DNA from: Chloroflexota bacterium
GTDB taxonomy: Bacteria > Chloroflexota > Anaerolineae > Aggregatilineales > Phototrophicaceae
Direction of reading: 5' to 3'
Assembly: GCA_003242205.1 (NCBI GenBank)
Contig: QGUR01000221.1
Span: forward strand, 1 to 7,781
DNA length: 7,781 nt
Every line of letters starts with the position of its first letter. Position 1 is the first letter of the stretch. The notes beneath the pieces are model-generated. The model was not told the origin of the DNA and searched no databases. It saw only the letters and a program-made list of their open reading frames with translations. Shown piece after piece: positions 1 through 5,736 of the stretch. The translations under genes and the position numbers were made by a program.

Positions 1-683
1 GCGTCAACCTGTTCGTAGTGCGCGAGAACACCGAAGACCTGTACGCCGGCCACGAACATACCGAAGACGAGGGCCGCACCGGCATCTCGGAAAAGGTCAT
101 CACGCGCGCGGCGACCGAGCGGGTGGCGCGCAAAACTTACGAACTGGCGACGCAGATCGACCGGAAAAAGGTCACGATCGTCCACAAGGCCAACGTGCTC
201 CAGCAGTCTGACGGCCTGTTTCGCCGGGTGGCGCTCGAAGTGGCGCAGGAATACCCCCATATTGTGACCGAGGAACTGCTGGTCGATACTGCAGCTTACT
301 GGATGGTCAAGGATCCGACGCGCTTTGACGTTATTTTGACCTCGAATCTGTATGGCGACATCCTGTCGGACATGGCGGCGGCATGGGGCGGCGGCCTCGG
401 CCTCGCGCCTTCGCTCAGCGTGGGCGATGACGTCGCGATTGCCGAGCCGGTTCACGGCAGCGCGCCGGACATTGCCGGCAAGGGGATTGCCAATCCGACG
501 GCGGCGATCCTCAGCGTGGCGATGCTGCTGCGCCACCACTGGAAGCGGCGTGATCTGGCCCGCGCGGTGGAGGCTGCCGTGCGTAACGCGCTCAGCGACG
601 GCGAGCACACCATTGACGTGTATACCGAGGGAGCGGTGACGACTGCCGACTTCACACGCCGGGTATGCGCTCATCTTCCCTGA
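1..683 (+). CDS. NAD-type isocitrate/isopropylmalate dehydrogenase family protein, 3' part
   Basis: This is the C-terminal two thirds of a beta-decarboxylating dehydrogenase, which oxidises and decarboxylates a 2-hydroxy acid (isocitrate, 3-isopropylmalate or a relative) in the cytosol. The frame is open from base 3 with no start, so the gene begins upstream of the window. Visible family signatures are VRENTEDLYAG (Arg near base 21, Tyr at 42-44), the catalytic Lys in VHKAN (186-188), the metal-binding Asp in LLVDT (285-287) and the two Asp of NLYGDILSD (357-371). HGSAPDIAGKG carries the Asp-Ile pair that in this family goes with NAD rather than NADP. The RENTED segment is isocitrate-like, whereas EPVHGSAPDIAGKGIANPTAAILS reads like LeuB or tartrate dehydrogenase. 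The substrate-deciding N-terminal loop is outside the window, so I do not assign icd or leuB. The stop is TGA at 681-683. No T-rich terminator follows. Confidence 0.93.
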   Translation, partial: VNLFVVRENTEDLYAGHEHTEDEGRTGISEKVITRAATERVARKTYELATQIDRKKVTIVHKANVLQQSDGLFRRVALEVAQEYPHIVTEELLVDTAAYWMVKDPTRFDVILTSNLYGDILSDMAAAWGGGLGLAPSLSVGDDVAIAEPVHGSAPDIAGKGIANPTAAILSVAMLLRHHWKRRDLARAVEAAVRNALSDGEHTIDVYTEGAVTTADFTRRVCAHLP

Positions 684-792
684 CCCCAGCATTGTGAAGA
701 ACGTAAAATTTCATCGCCGCGCTTATCCGGCTTAATTCTTTATGCCTCATGCCGGCTAGTTGTAATAGGATTAGGTTGTCAAAGCCCTTTGA

Positions 793-817
793 TGCCGCCG
801 TCTCGATATCGGCGGCA
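793..817 (+). other. Perfect 8-bp inverted repeat in the response regulator leader
   Basis: TGCCGCCG (793-800) and CGGCGGCA (810-817) are exact reverse complements around a 9-base loop. The hairpin sits about 50 bases before the response regulator start, and no T-run follows on either side, so it is not an intrinsic terminator. It could be a leader RNA hairpin or a protein-binding site. A second, 10-bp perfect palindrome, CGCACGTGCG, follows at 830-839. The structure is seen directly; any role is inference. Confidence 0.4.
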
Positions 818-869
818 GGACAACCAGCCCGCACGTGCGCTGTGGGTCGAGTAAACGGAGCAAGGCCGC

Positions 870-1244
870 ATGAGTGTTGTGCTCATCGTCGATGACGACA
901 AGGATTTTATTTCCCTCTGTCGGGTTTTGTTGCAGCGGTCGGGGTTTGAAATACTGACCGCTTATGATGCGGAGAGCGCGCTCAAGCTGGTCTACCAACA
1001 CGAGCCCGATGTCATTTTGTTGGATGACATGATGCCGGGGATGAAAGGCAGCGAAATGTGTGCGCTGTTGAAGGCCGACGAAGCGTGGCGGCATATCCCC
1101 ATCATCATGCACACGGCGAACCAGCATTTCCGCGACCCGGAGTACGCGGCGCAGGTTCCGGCAGATGCGTTGTTGTTCAAACCCGCGCTACCGCCGGAAA
1201 TCATCAACACCATCAAACAGATGCTAAGCCGGATTAGGGTCTAA
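870..1244 (+). CDS. Single-domain response regulator (CheY-like receiver)
   Basis: This 124-residue protein consists only of a phosphoacceptor (REC) domain, so it would relay or sense phosphoryl groups from a histidine kinase without its own output domain. The acidic pocket is DDD at residues 8-10. The phosphorylated Asp is residue 52 in PDVILLDDMMPG, the conserved Thr is residue 82 in IIMHTA, and the conserved Lys is residue 104 in FKP. All key residues are present, so it should be phosphorylatable. It ends 20 residues after the Lys, as CheY/Spo0F/DivK-type proteins do. The ATG at 870 is preceded by GGAG (857-860) and AAGG (862-865). No kinase gene lies beside it, so it is probably an orphan whose partner is elsewhere. 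The 186-base leader contains two inverted repeats and a TGTAAT -10-like hexamer at 761-766 without a good -35. Confidence 0.93.
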   Translation: MSVVLIVDDDKDFISLCRVLLQRSGFEILTAYDAESALKLVYQHEPDVILLDDMMPGMKGSEMCALLKADEAWRHIPIIMHTANQHFRDPEYAAQVPADALLFKPALPPEIINTIKQMLSRIRV

Positions 1245-1268
1245 TTTGGCGTAAAAGTGCAACCTTTG

Positions 1269-1309
1269 CTCAGCCATAGCGTATTTATCAGTAGGCTATG
1301 CAGGCTGAG
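1269..1309 (+). other. Strong bulged RNA hairpin directly before the RBS of the small membrane protein
   Basis: CTCAGC (1269-1274) pairs with GCTGAG (1304-1309), and the adjoining CATAGC (1275-1280) pairs with GCTATG (1295-1300). This gives a 12-bp stem with a three-base bulge (CAG, 1301-1303) and a 14-base loop. The AAAGGA ribosome-binding site begins at the next base but one. No T-tract follows on either strand, so it does not look like a terminator for the response regulator gene. The pairing is seen directly. A role in mRNA stability or translation control of the next gene is inference. Confidence 0.55.
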
Positions 1310-1321
1310 AAAGGATGCGCC

Positions 1322-1564
1322 GTGCGCATTTTCAAAGACTTGATCGTTGCAGGGCTGGCAGTGCTTGCCGGGATCTATCTGATGAACCCCACACTGGGGT
1401 TTTTCGAGTTTCTGCCCGACGCTCTGCCCGGTGTCGGCAACCTTGACGAAGCAACCGCCACGTTGATTATCGTCAACGCTTTCCGGTACTTCGGTTTCGA
1501 TATCACCGGCCTGTTCCGGCGCGAGGGTTTGCCCGGCAAGCAGCGCGAGGCGAACGAGCGCTAG
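1322..1564 (+). CDS. Small DUF1232-like membrane protein
   Basis: This is an 80-residue protein of unknown biochemical role. It has a hydrophobic N-terminal segment (about residues 7-21) and a second hydrophobic segment (about 44-58). Between them lies FLPDALPGVGNLDEA (30-44), which resembles the LPD-(I/L)P-x-G-x-(L/I)D(D/E) core of the DUF1232/YkvA membrane family. The tail after residue 66 is charged and probably cytosolic. I chose the GTG at 1322 because AAAGGA (1310-1315) stands 6 bases before it. An in-frame ATG at 1298 would add 8 residues, but it lies inside the hairpin stem and has no ribosome-binding site. The gene ends at 1564 in a CTAG whose other strand holds the stop of the convergent gene. 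The DUF1232 link rests on motif resemblance only. Confidence 0.75.
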   Translation: MRIFKDLIVAGLAVLAGIYLMNPTLGFFEFLPDALPGVGNLDEATATLIIVNAFRYFGFDITGLFRREGLPGKQREANER

Positions 1565-2391
1565 CGCCGCCCTGCGCTGCGCTGATGTTCTTCTTCCTGA
1601 TAGGCGAGCAGTTCATCCAGACTCAGACTGCCCGGTTCATTCTCGATAATCGCCACGCGTAGTTCGTTTGTGATTTCGCCATCTTCGCGGAGATGACGCC
1701 GCACGACTTTCTCCGTGCGCTCGCGCCAGCCGAATTTGTGGATTGCCAGCAGGACGCCGTCGGCGCTGACGCGCAGTTCCCAGTCGCGGTGCATGGCCTG
1801 CGCGTCATGAATCGGCAGGCGCGCCGCTGGCGTGACCAGATTGCGACCGCGCTCAAGCTGCTGCACGTCCTCGTGAACAAACAGCGTTTGCCCGTCGCTG
1901 TCGATCAGTTCAAACCGAATGCGCCCGACCGCCCGCTGGGGCAGGCGAAGCTGGACAAACGGCTGGATGTAGTCGACGTCGTCGAAAACGTCCTGCGTGC
2001 GGTGTACTACCGGATCATCGCCAGAGCGAAACGCCATGACACCGATATCGACCGGCAGCACCTGCGTCGCTCCCGGATCGCGCCCTGCCCGGCGGACGGC
2101 GTCGATGGCATGGGCGTAGACCTGATCGGCCCCACTGGCCGTACGCGCGGGGATTTCGTCTTCTTCGTCCTCATCCGTCCAGCCCCACGATGGTGAAGCC
2201 ATTTCGGAATAGCCCGAACGCCGCTGGTTGGTCTGGTCGAATTGGCGGGCCAGCAGGTAGAAACCGAGCAAACCGAGCAGCAGCGGGAACATGGCGCCCC
2301 CGCCGCCGGAGAGCGAGGCTAAGCCGAGGATCAGCAAAAACAGGCCGATCATGGTTTCCCAGAAACGGCGGTTGTATTGCGAGTCTGGCAT
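1561..2391 (-). CDS. Membrane-anchored protein of unknown function, paralogue of the preceding gene
   Basis: I do not recognise a named family. The 276-residue protein starts with two hydrophobic segments (about 14-28 and 34-48) split by a Gly-rich turn. An acidic linker follows (72-79, TDEDEEDE), then a soluble domain (about 113-220) and a charged C-terminal helix ending in GSLSLDELL (254-262). The soluble domain looks beta-rich: alternating hydrophobic strands such as FVQLRLP, RIRFELIDSDG, LFVHED and WELRVSADGVLLAIHKF. It aligns along its whole length with the upstream gene product, so the two arose by tandem duplication. TAAGGAG, spaced 6 bases before the ATG, overlaps the stop codon of the upstream gene, which argues for one mRNA and coupled translation. 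The protein probably sits in the cytoplasmic membrane; the side its soluble domain faces is unclear. The stop TAG shares CTAG with the convergent gene. Confidence 0.85.
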   Translation of the reverse strand: MPDSQYNRRFWETMIGLFLLILGLASLSGGGGAMFPLLLGLLGFYLLARQFDQTNQRRSGYSEMASPSWGWTDEDEEDEIPARTASGADQVYAHAIDAVRRAGRDPGATQVLPVDIGVMAFRSGDDPVVHRTQDVFDDVDYIQPFVQLRLPQRAVGRIRFELIDSDGQTLFVHEDVQQLERGRNLVTPAARLPIHDAQAMHRDWELRVSADGVLLAIHKFGWRERTEKVVRRHLREDGEITNELRVAIIENEPGSLSLDELLAYQEEEHQRSAGRR

Positions 2392-2401
2392 CGGCTACTC
2401 C

Positions 2402-3169
2402 TTAACGGCCCCGCATGTTGCGTTCGCGGAGCAGTTCTTCCAGACTGAGCGGCACTTCTTCTTCGTCCACGATGTCATCGCTCAGTTCGTTGCGGGCGGC
2501 TTGCATCCGGCTGATCTGCCGGTTGCGCTCGCGAATCGACGGCGCCAGCGTGAAGGACAGCGCGCCAAGCAGCACGCCATCGACATAAACGCGCAAATCG
2601 CCATCACCCGAACCGGAGATACGGTCGTTATTCGCCAGCGGCAACTGGTGATCGGCCAGAATGTTCATCTCACCATCACGCAGATAAGTCTTCATTTCGT
2701 GAACGTACTGCGGCTCGCCGTTGTGGTCGATAATTTCGAACCGGATGATCGAGGTAACGTCCGAGCCGGTTGGCTGTACGTGCAGCGTGACATAAGGCCG
2801 CACGCCATCATCATCTTTGGAGATCGAGCGGGTGCGGCGCATGACCATGCCCTCGCTGGAGGTATGCGACGCGATCAGGCCGATGTCTGTTAGCGTGACA
2901 CCGGCGCGTCCCGGGCTGCCACGCCGGGCCGCGCGCGCGACCGCTTCCTGCGCTTGCGGGCTCATACGCATGCGCGCCAGCGACGAACGCTGAACGGTAT
3001 CGGCCAGTTTGCCCGGCTGAACTTCGATCAGCGTGGCCGCCGCTGCGATGGCGAAAAGCGCCAGCAGCACCCCGGCCTGCAGGCCGGTCGTCGCGCCCGA
3101 TAGCAGCGCGATCGCGACGAGCGAGCCGAGGATGGCCAGCCACGCAGTATTCCGTCTTCGAATACGCAT
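2402..3169 (-). CDS. Membrane-anchored protein of unknown function, tandem paralogue
   Basis: This 255-residue protein has the same architecture as the gene that follows it. A basic start (MRIRRR) leads into two hydrophobic segments (about 8-25 and 29-48), then a linker rich in Arg and Ala (57-90). A beta-rich soluble domain begins at TDIGLIA (94-100) and includes RFEIIDHNG (143-151) and YVHEM (155-159). The C-terminal tail carries VPLSLEELL (239-247). The matching segments in the paralogue are VDIGVMA, RFELIDSDG, FVHED and GSLSLDELL. No catalytic signature is visible, so binding or scaffolding is as likely as enzymatic activity. The start ATG at 3169 has a modest GAGGG site 8 bases upstream. 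The basic N-terminus suggests that the first segment enters the membrane with its start inside. The gene lies 77 bases after rsmA on the same strand and 10 bases before its paralogue. Confidence 0.85.
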   Translation of the reverse strand: MRIRRRNTAWLAILGSLVAIALLSGATTGLQAGVLLALFAIAAAATLIEVQPGKLADTVQRSSLARMRMSPQAQEAVARAARRGSPGRAGVTLTDIGLIASHTSSEGMVMRRTRSISKDDDGVRPYVTLHVQPTGSDVTSIIRFEIIDHNGEPQYVHEMKTYLRDGEMNILADHQLPLANNDRISGSGDGDLRVYVDGVLLGALSFTLAPSIRERNRQISRMQAARNELSDDIVDEEEVPLSLEELLRERNMRGR

Positions 3170-3225
3170 TCAAATGCCCTCAGGATACCGCTACACGTGT
3201 TCCGGCGGTCTTTCGAATCACTTCA

Positions 3226-3231
3226 ATTATA
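3226..3231 (-). promoter_or_regulatory. Consensus TATAAT -10-like hexamer before the paralogue pair
   Basis: The minus strand reads TATAAT at 3231-3226, about 57 bases before the ATG at 3169 and just after the rsmA stop. The -35 region at 15-20 bases further upstream is poor (CAACCT or TGCAAC). It may be a weak or activator-dependent promoter that lets the paralogue pair be expressed apart from rsmA. The hexamer is in the sequence; its function is inference. Confidence 0.3.
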
Positions 3232-3246
3232 CGTTGTTTGCGGTGC

Positions 3247-4089
3247 TCAGGTTGCAGCGGGCGGGTTGGCGAAATGCGCTGCGTAATGCCGCGCCAGCGC
3301 CGCCCATTCTTCCAGCGTCAGCGTTTCGGCGCGGCGACGCGGGTCAATGCCGGCGGCCTGCATCCAGTGAACGGTCGCTTCGGCACTCAGGTGAAGGCCA
3401 TCGGCCAGCGCATTTTTCAACTGCTTGCGCTTCTGGCTGAAACCGGCGCGCACGACGCGGAAGAAGGTTTCGTCGTCGGGCACGTCAACCGGCGGTCTGT
3501 CGTAAACGTCGATGCGGACGACGGCGCTGTCAACGTCGGGGCGGGGCCAGAACACGCCCGCGCTCAGGCGCGTCACGATTCTGGGCTTGCCGTAATACTG
3601 CGCGCTGACAGCCAGCAGGCTCATGTCGCCGGGCCGCGCGACCAGTCGGCTGGCGACCTCCAGTTGCACGGTCAGGACCAGCCGCTGCGGGCGGTGTTCG
3701 CTTTCCAGCAGGTGGCGAATGATGGCGCTGGTGATGTAATACGGCACATTGGCGACGACCACATAGGGATCGGGGCCGACGAGGGCGGCGACATCCGTCT
3801 CCAGAATATCGCCAAAGACGACCTCGACGTGGGCGTATGGCTCAAGGCGCTCGCGCAGAATTGGCTCCAGCCGCCGGTCGATTTCCACGGTGATAACCCG
3901 CGCCGCGAACCGCGCCAGCACCTCGGTCAGCGCGCCCGTGCCGGGGCCGATTTCGAGCACGGTGTCCCCCGGCATCAGGTCTGCGCTTTCGACGATTTTC
4001 TCCAGCGCGTTAGGATCGTGCAGGAAGTTCTGTCCCAGACTCTTTTTGGGAGAAATGTCGTAGCGTTCGAGTAGCGCTCTGGGATTCAT
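3247..4089 (-). CDS. rsmA: 16S rRNA dimethyladenosine transferase RsmA (KsgA)
   Basis: RsmA uses S-adenosylmethionine to dimethylate two adjacent adenines in the 3'-terminal helix of 16S rRNA (A1518 and A1519 in E. coli numbering), a late check in 30S assembly. With the ATG at 4089 it has 280 residues, the usual size. The hallmarks are in order: KSLGQNFL (16-23), SAM motif I LEIGPGTGALT (45-55), the acidic VEID (68-71), GDIL (93-96) and the target-adenine motif NVPYYIT (114-120, where E. coli has NLPYNIS). The C-terminal part keeps GFSQKRKQL and the helical RNA-binding end. A longer frame to an ATG at 4122 exists, but the start at 4089 has a GGAGG site just upstream and begins at the conserved N-terminus. 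A possible promoter lies at 4130-4157, so the gene is probably expressed independently of the terminated upstream gene. Confidence 0.97.
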   Translation of the reverse strand: MNPRALLERYDISPKKSLGQNFLHDPNALEKIVESADLMPGDTVLEIGPGTGALTEVLARFAARVITVEIDRRLEPILRERLEPYAHVEVVFGDILETDVAALVGPDPYVVVANVPYYITSAIIRHLLESEHRPQRLVLTVQLEVASRLVARPGDMSLLAVSAQYYGKPRIVTRLSAGVFWPRPDVDSAVVRIDVYDRPPVDVPDDETFFRVVRAGFSQKRKQLKNALADGLHLSAEATVHWMQAAGIDPRRRAETLTLEEWAALARHYAAHFANPPAAT

Positions 4090-4129
4090 GGGCCTCCTCC
4101 ACCGGGACGCGGGCCGCCGCAATGCGGTG

Positions 4130-4157
4130 ACTCTAACACATCCGGCAGCGCTGTTCA
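4130..4157 (-). promoter_or_regulatory. Possible sigma-70-type promoter for rsmA
   Basis: On the minus strand TGAACA (4157-4152, four of six to TTGACA) and TAGAGT (4135-4130, four of six to TATAAT) are 16 bases apart. They lie between the upstream terminator and the rsmA start, about 40 bases before the ATG. Position supports the call more than sequence does. Confidence 0.3.
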
Positions 4158-4185
4158 GCCCTCCCCGTCATCTCACAAGATGAGC

Positions 4186-4212
4186 AAAAAGGGCCGCCCG
4201 TACGGCAGCCCT
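4186..4212 (-). terminator. Rho-independent terminator of the four-helix membrane protein gene
   Basis: The minus strand forms AGGGC-T-GCC, loop GTACG, GGC-G-GCCCT (4212-4190): eight paired bases with one internal mismatch. It runs directly into TTTTT (4190-4186). It lies 57 bases after the stop of the 4269-4754 gene and 97 bases before the rsmA start. A second 6-bp hairpin, TCATCT-CACA-AGATGA, follows at 4168-4183. The G+C-rich stem with its T-tract on the correct strand makes this the best terminator in the window. Confidence 0.75.
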
Positions 4213-4268
4213 CATCCCCTGATCCTGCTGGCTACAGGGACGCAAATGCGAAGCTCACAGCGGCAGGC

Positions 4269-4754
4269 TTAACCGCCAAGTTCCTGACGCACGCCCTGAT
4301 CGGTCAGGAACAGGTAGAGCACAAACCCGCTGACGATGATCCAGAGCAGATTCATCAGGCCGCCGGAACCCAAATTGATGACCGACAGCAGGATGGTCAC
4401 ACCCAGAGCGATGACCGCGCCCATGCGGGCCCACGAATGGCGTCGAAACAGCCCGTAGGCGACGACCAGAAACAGCGGCACCGACAGCAGTGCCAGAATG
4501 CCCCAGATTGCCACCAGCCCGCCCATGGTGGTCGCAGTGGCCATGGCCGCGAGCGCTTCGTCTCCACCTTCCAGCGATGATACGCCGCTTTCGTTGAGCA
4601 TGGCCACGCCGGTCGCGCCCATAATTCCGGCGAAACCGCCGGCAATCGCCATCACCAGCCCGGCACAAACATTGAGAAGCGCATAAGCGAGCAAATAGAC
4701 GGCAACCGCACGAATCAGCGTGCTCCGGTCAATCGAGGCGATAAAAGCGTTCAT
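4269..4754 (-). CDS. Four-helix integral membrane protein of unknown function
   Basis: From the ATG at 4754 this is a 161-residue, very hydrophobic protein. Membrane segments can be seen at about residues 14-44 (long enough to be bent or paired), 76-102, 108-127 and 133-150. An acidic loop with ESGVSSLEGGDEA (55-67) lies between the first two, and a short charged tail TDQGVRQELGG ends the protein. I know no family with confidence. The helices hold no charged transport signature, so a small accessory or sensory membrane protein is as likely as a transporter. The frame stays open to a further ATG at 4862, but those 36 residues are polar and unlike the rest. The 4754 start begins a plausible amphipathic N-terminus and has AAGAAG just before it. 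The gene lies 118 bases after the ATPase gene and ends at a terminator, so it may be the last gene of the transporter transcript or have its own promoter. Confidence 0.75.
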   Translation of the reverse strand: MNAFIASIDRSTLIRAVAVYLLAYALLNVCAGLVMAIAGGFAGIMGATGVAMLNESGVSSLEGGDEALAAMATATTMGGLVAIWGILALLSVPLFLVVAYGLFRRHSWARMGAVIALGVTILLSVINLGSGGLMNLLWIIVSGFVLYLFLTDQGVRQELGG

Positions 4755-4872
4755 ATCTTCTTGCCCCCCAGCCGAGCTGTAACTTTTCGATACATCAAAG
4801 TCTAGTCCAAAACAGGGGAGCGCAGACCGCAAGGGTGTTAAAAAAGCTGTAAAAGGTGTCACGCCGGCCTGA

Positions 4873-5667
4873 TCATCGCAGGGGGCGCACGCTGTCCGAC
4901 GCCAGCGACAGGGCCGGTTCGCCTGTTAGCGGGTCGGCGTAGAGCTGCCCCTCGACGCCAAAGGCTTGACGCAGGCGCTCCGGAGTCAGCACGGCTTCGG
5001 GAGGGCCGTCGGCAATGATCCTGCCGTGAAGGATCAGCGCCAGCCGGTCGCAGTAACGGGCTGCCTGACCGAGATCGTGGATGGCGGCGACCACGCCCAG
5101 CCCGTGCCGGTGCGCCTGAGCGCGCGCCAGCGCCAGTACCTCGATCTGGTGGCGCACGTCCAGATTGCTGGTCGGTTCGTCCAGCAGCAGCACGCGCGGT
5201 TCCTGGGCCAGCGCGCGCGCGATGATGACCCGCTGGCGTTCGCCGCCGCTGAGGGTCGTCACCAAGCGCTCGGCGAGATGGGCGGCGTTCACCGCCTGCA
5301 GCGCCCGGTCGACAATCTCCCGGTCGCGCGCCGTCTCGATCTGGAAGCGGCTTAGATGCGGGCTGCGGCCCATGAGCACGACATCGCGGGCGCTGAAGGC
5401 AAATTCGAGCTGTGTGACTTGCGGGACGTGCGCCACCAGCCGGGCTACATCGCGGGGCCGGTACGTTTTCAGCGGTTTGCCAAGCAGTTCGATATCGCCT
5501 TTTGCGCCCGTCCACAGCCCGCCGATCACTTTCAGCAGCGTCGATTTGCCCGCCCCGTTCGGGCCGATCAATCCGACGAATTCACCCTCGCGTACGCCGA
5601 AATCGACGCCGTCCAGCACCGGCGTGCCGCCGAGTTCGTAATGCACGTTTCGCGCGTGGATCAGCAT
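4873..5667 (-). CDS. ABC transporter ATP-binding protein, FecE/BtuD/HmuV type
   Basis: This cytoplasmic ATPase powers import of an iron chelate, heme or cobalamin through the FecCD permease encoded upstream. All nucleotide-binding elements are intact in the 264 residues: Walker A GPNGAGKST (35-43), Q-loop Gln 83 in HVPQ, the family-typical VVLMGRSPHL (96-105), the LSGGERQR signature (139-146), Walker B VLLLDE (159-164), D-loop SNLD (167-170) and switch His 197 in AAIHD. Length and the final ADGPPEAVLTPERL region match Fe3+-siderophore/B12 importers. The start ATG has AAGGAG (5682-5677) 9 bases upstream. The gene lies 69 bases after the binding protein gene, with a large palindrome in the gap. 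The substrate cannot be read from an ATPase of this class. Confidence 0.96.
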   Translation of the reverse strand: MLIHARNVHYELGGTPVLDGVDFGVREGEFVGLIGPNGAGKSTLLKVIGGLWTGAKGDIELLGKPLKTYRPRDVARLVAHVPQVTQLEFAFSARDVVLMGRSPHLSRFQIETARDREIVDRALQAVNAAHLAERLVTTLSGGERQRVIIARALAQEPRVLLLDEPTSNLDVRHQIEVLALARAQAHRHGLGVVAAIHDLGQAARYCDRLALILHGRIIADGPPEAVLTPERLRQAFGVEGQLYADPLTGEPALSLASDSVRPLR

Positions 5668-5687
5668 AAAATCCCACTCCTTAATTT

Positions 5688-5723
5688 CCCCTCTCCAAAT
5701 CCGTTTCCCGGTTTGGAGAGGGG
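5688..5723. repeat. REP-like palindrome between binding protein and ATPase genes
   Basis: CCCCTCTCCAAA (5688-5699) and TTTGGAGAGGGG (5712-5723) form a perfect 12-bp stem around a 12-base loop, followed by CCGGGGGCGAGGTTT (5724-5738). It fills most of the 69-base gap. CCCCTCTCC...GGAGAGGGGCCGGGGG-type elements are, from memory, dispersed intergenic repeats in Chloroflexota and some other phyla. No T-run follows on the minus strand, so it is not a classical terminator. It could still slow transcription or protect the upstream mRNA end, giving more binding protein than ATPase. That role is inference. Confidence 0.65.
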
Positions 5724-5736
5724 CCGGGGGCGAGGT

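Noticed and set aside
1245..1310. Hairpin 1269-1309 as terminator of the response regulator gene
   Set aside because: There is no T-tract after the stem on either strand; the bases that follow are a ribosome-binding site.
3238..4074. 278-codon plus-strand open frame opposite rsmA
   Set aside because: It lies wholly antisense to a gene with all RsmA motifs, has no ribosome-binding site, and its translation resembles no protein family. High GC content keeps such frames open.
4090..4122. Upstream ATG adding 11 residues to RsmA
   Set aside because: The extension is Arg/Pro-rich and not conserved in RsmA, whereas the start at 4089 has a strong GGAGG site.
4840..4872. T6 run after the ATPase stop as a possible intrinsic terminator
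   Set aside because: The preceding minus-strand bases form no stable stem; GGTGT occurs as a direct, not inverted, repeat.
4859..5515. 218-codon minus-strand frame inside the ATPase gene
   Set aside because: It is a frame shadow rich in Arg, Pro and Gly. The overlapping frame carries every ABC ATPase motif.
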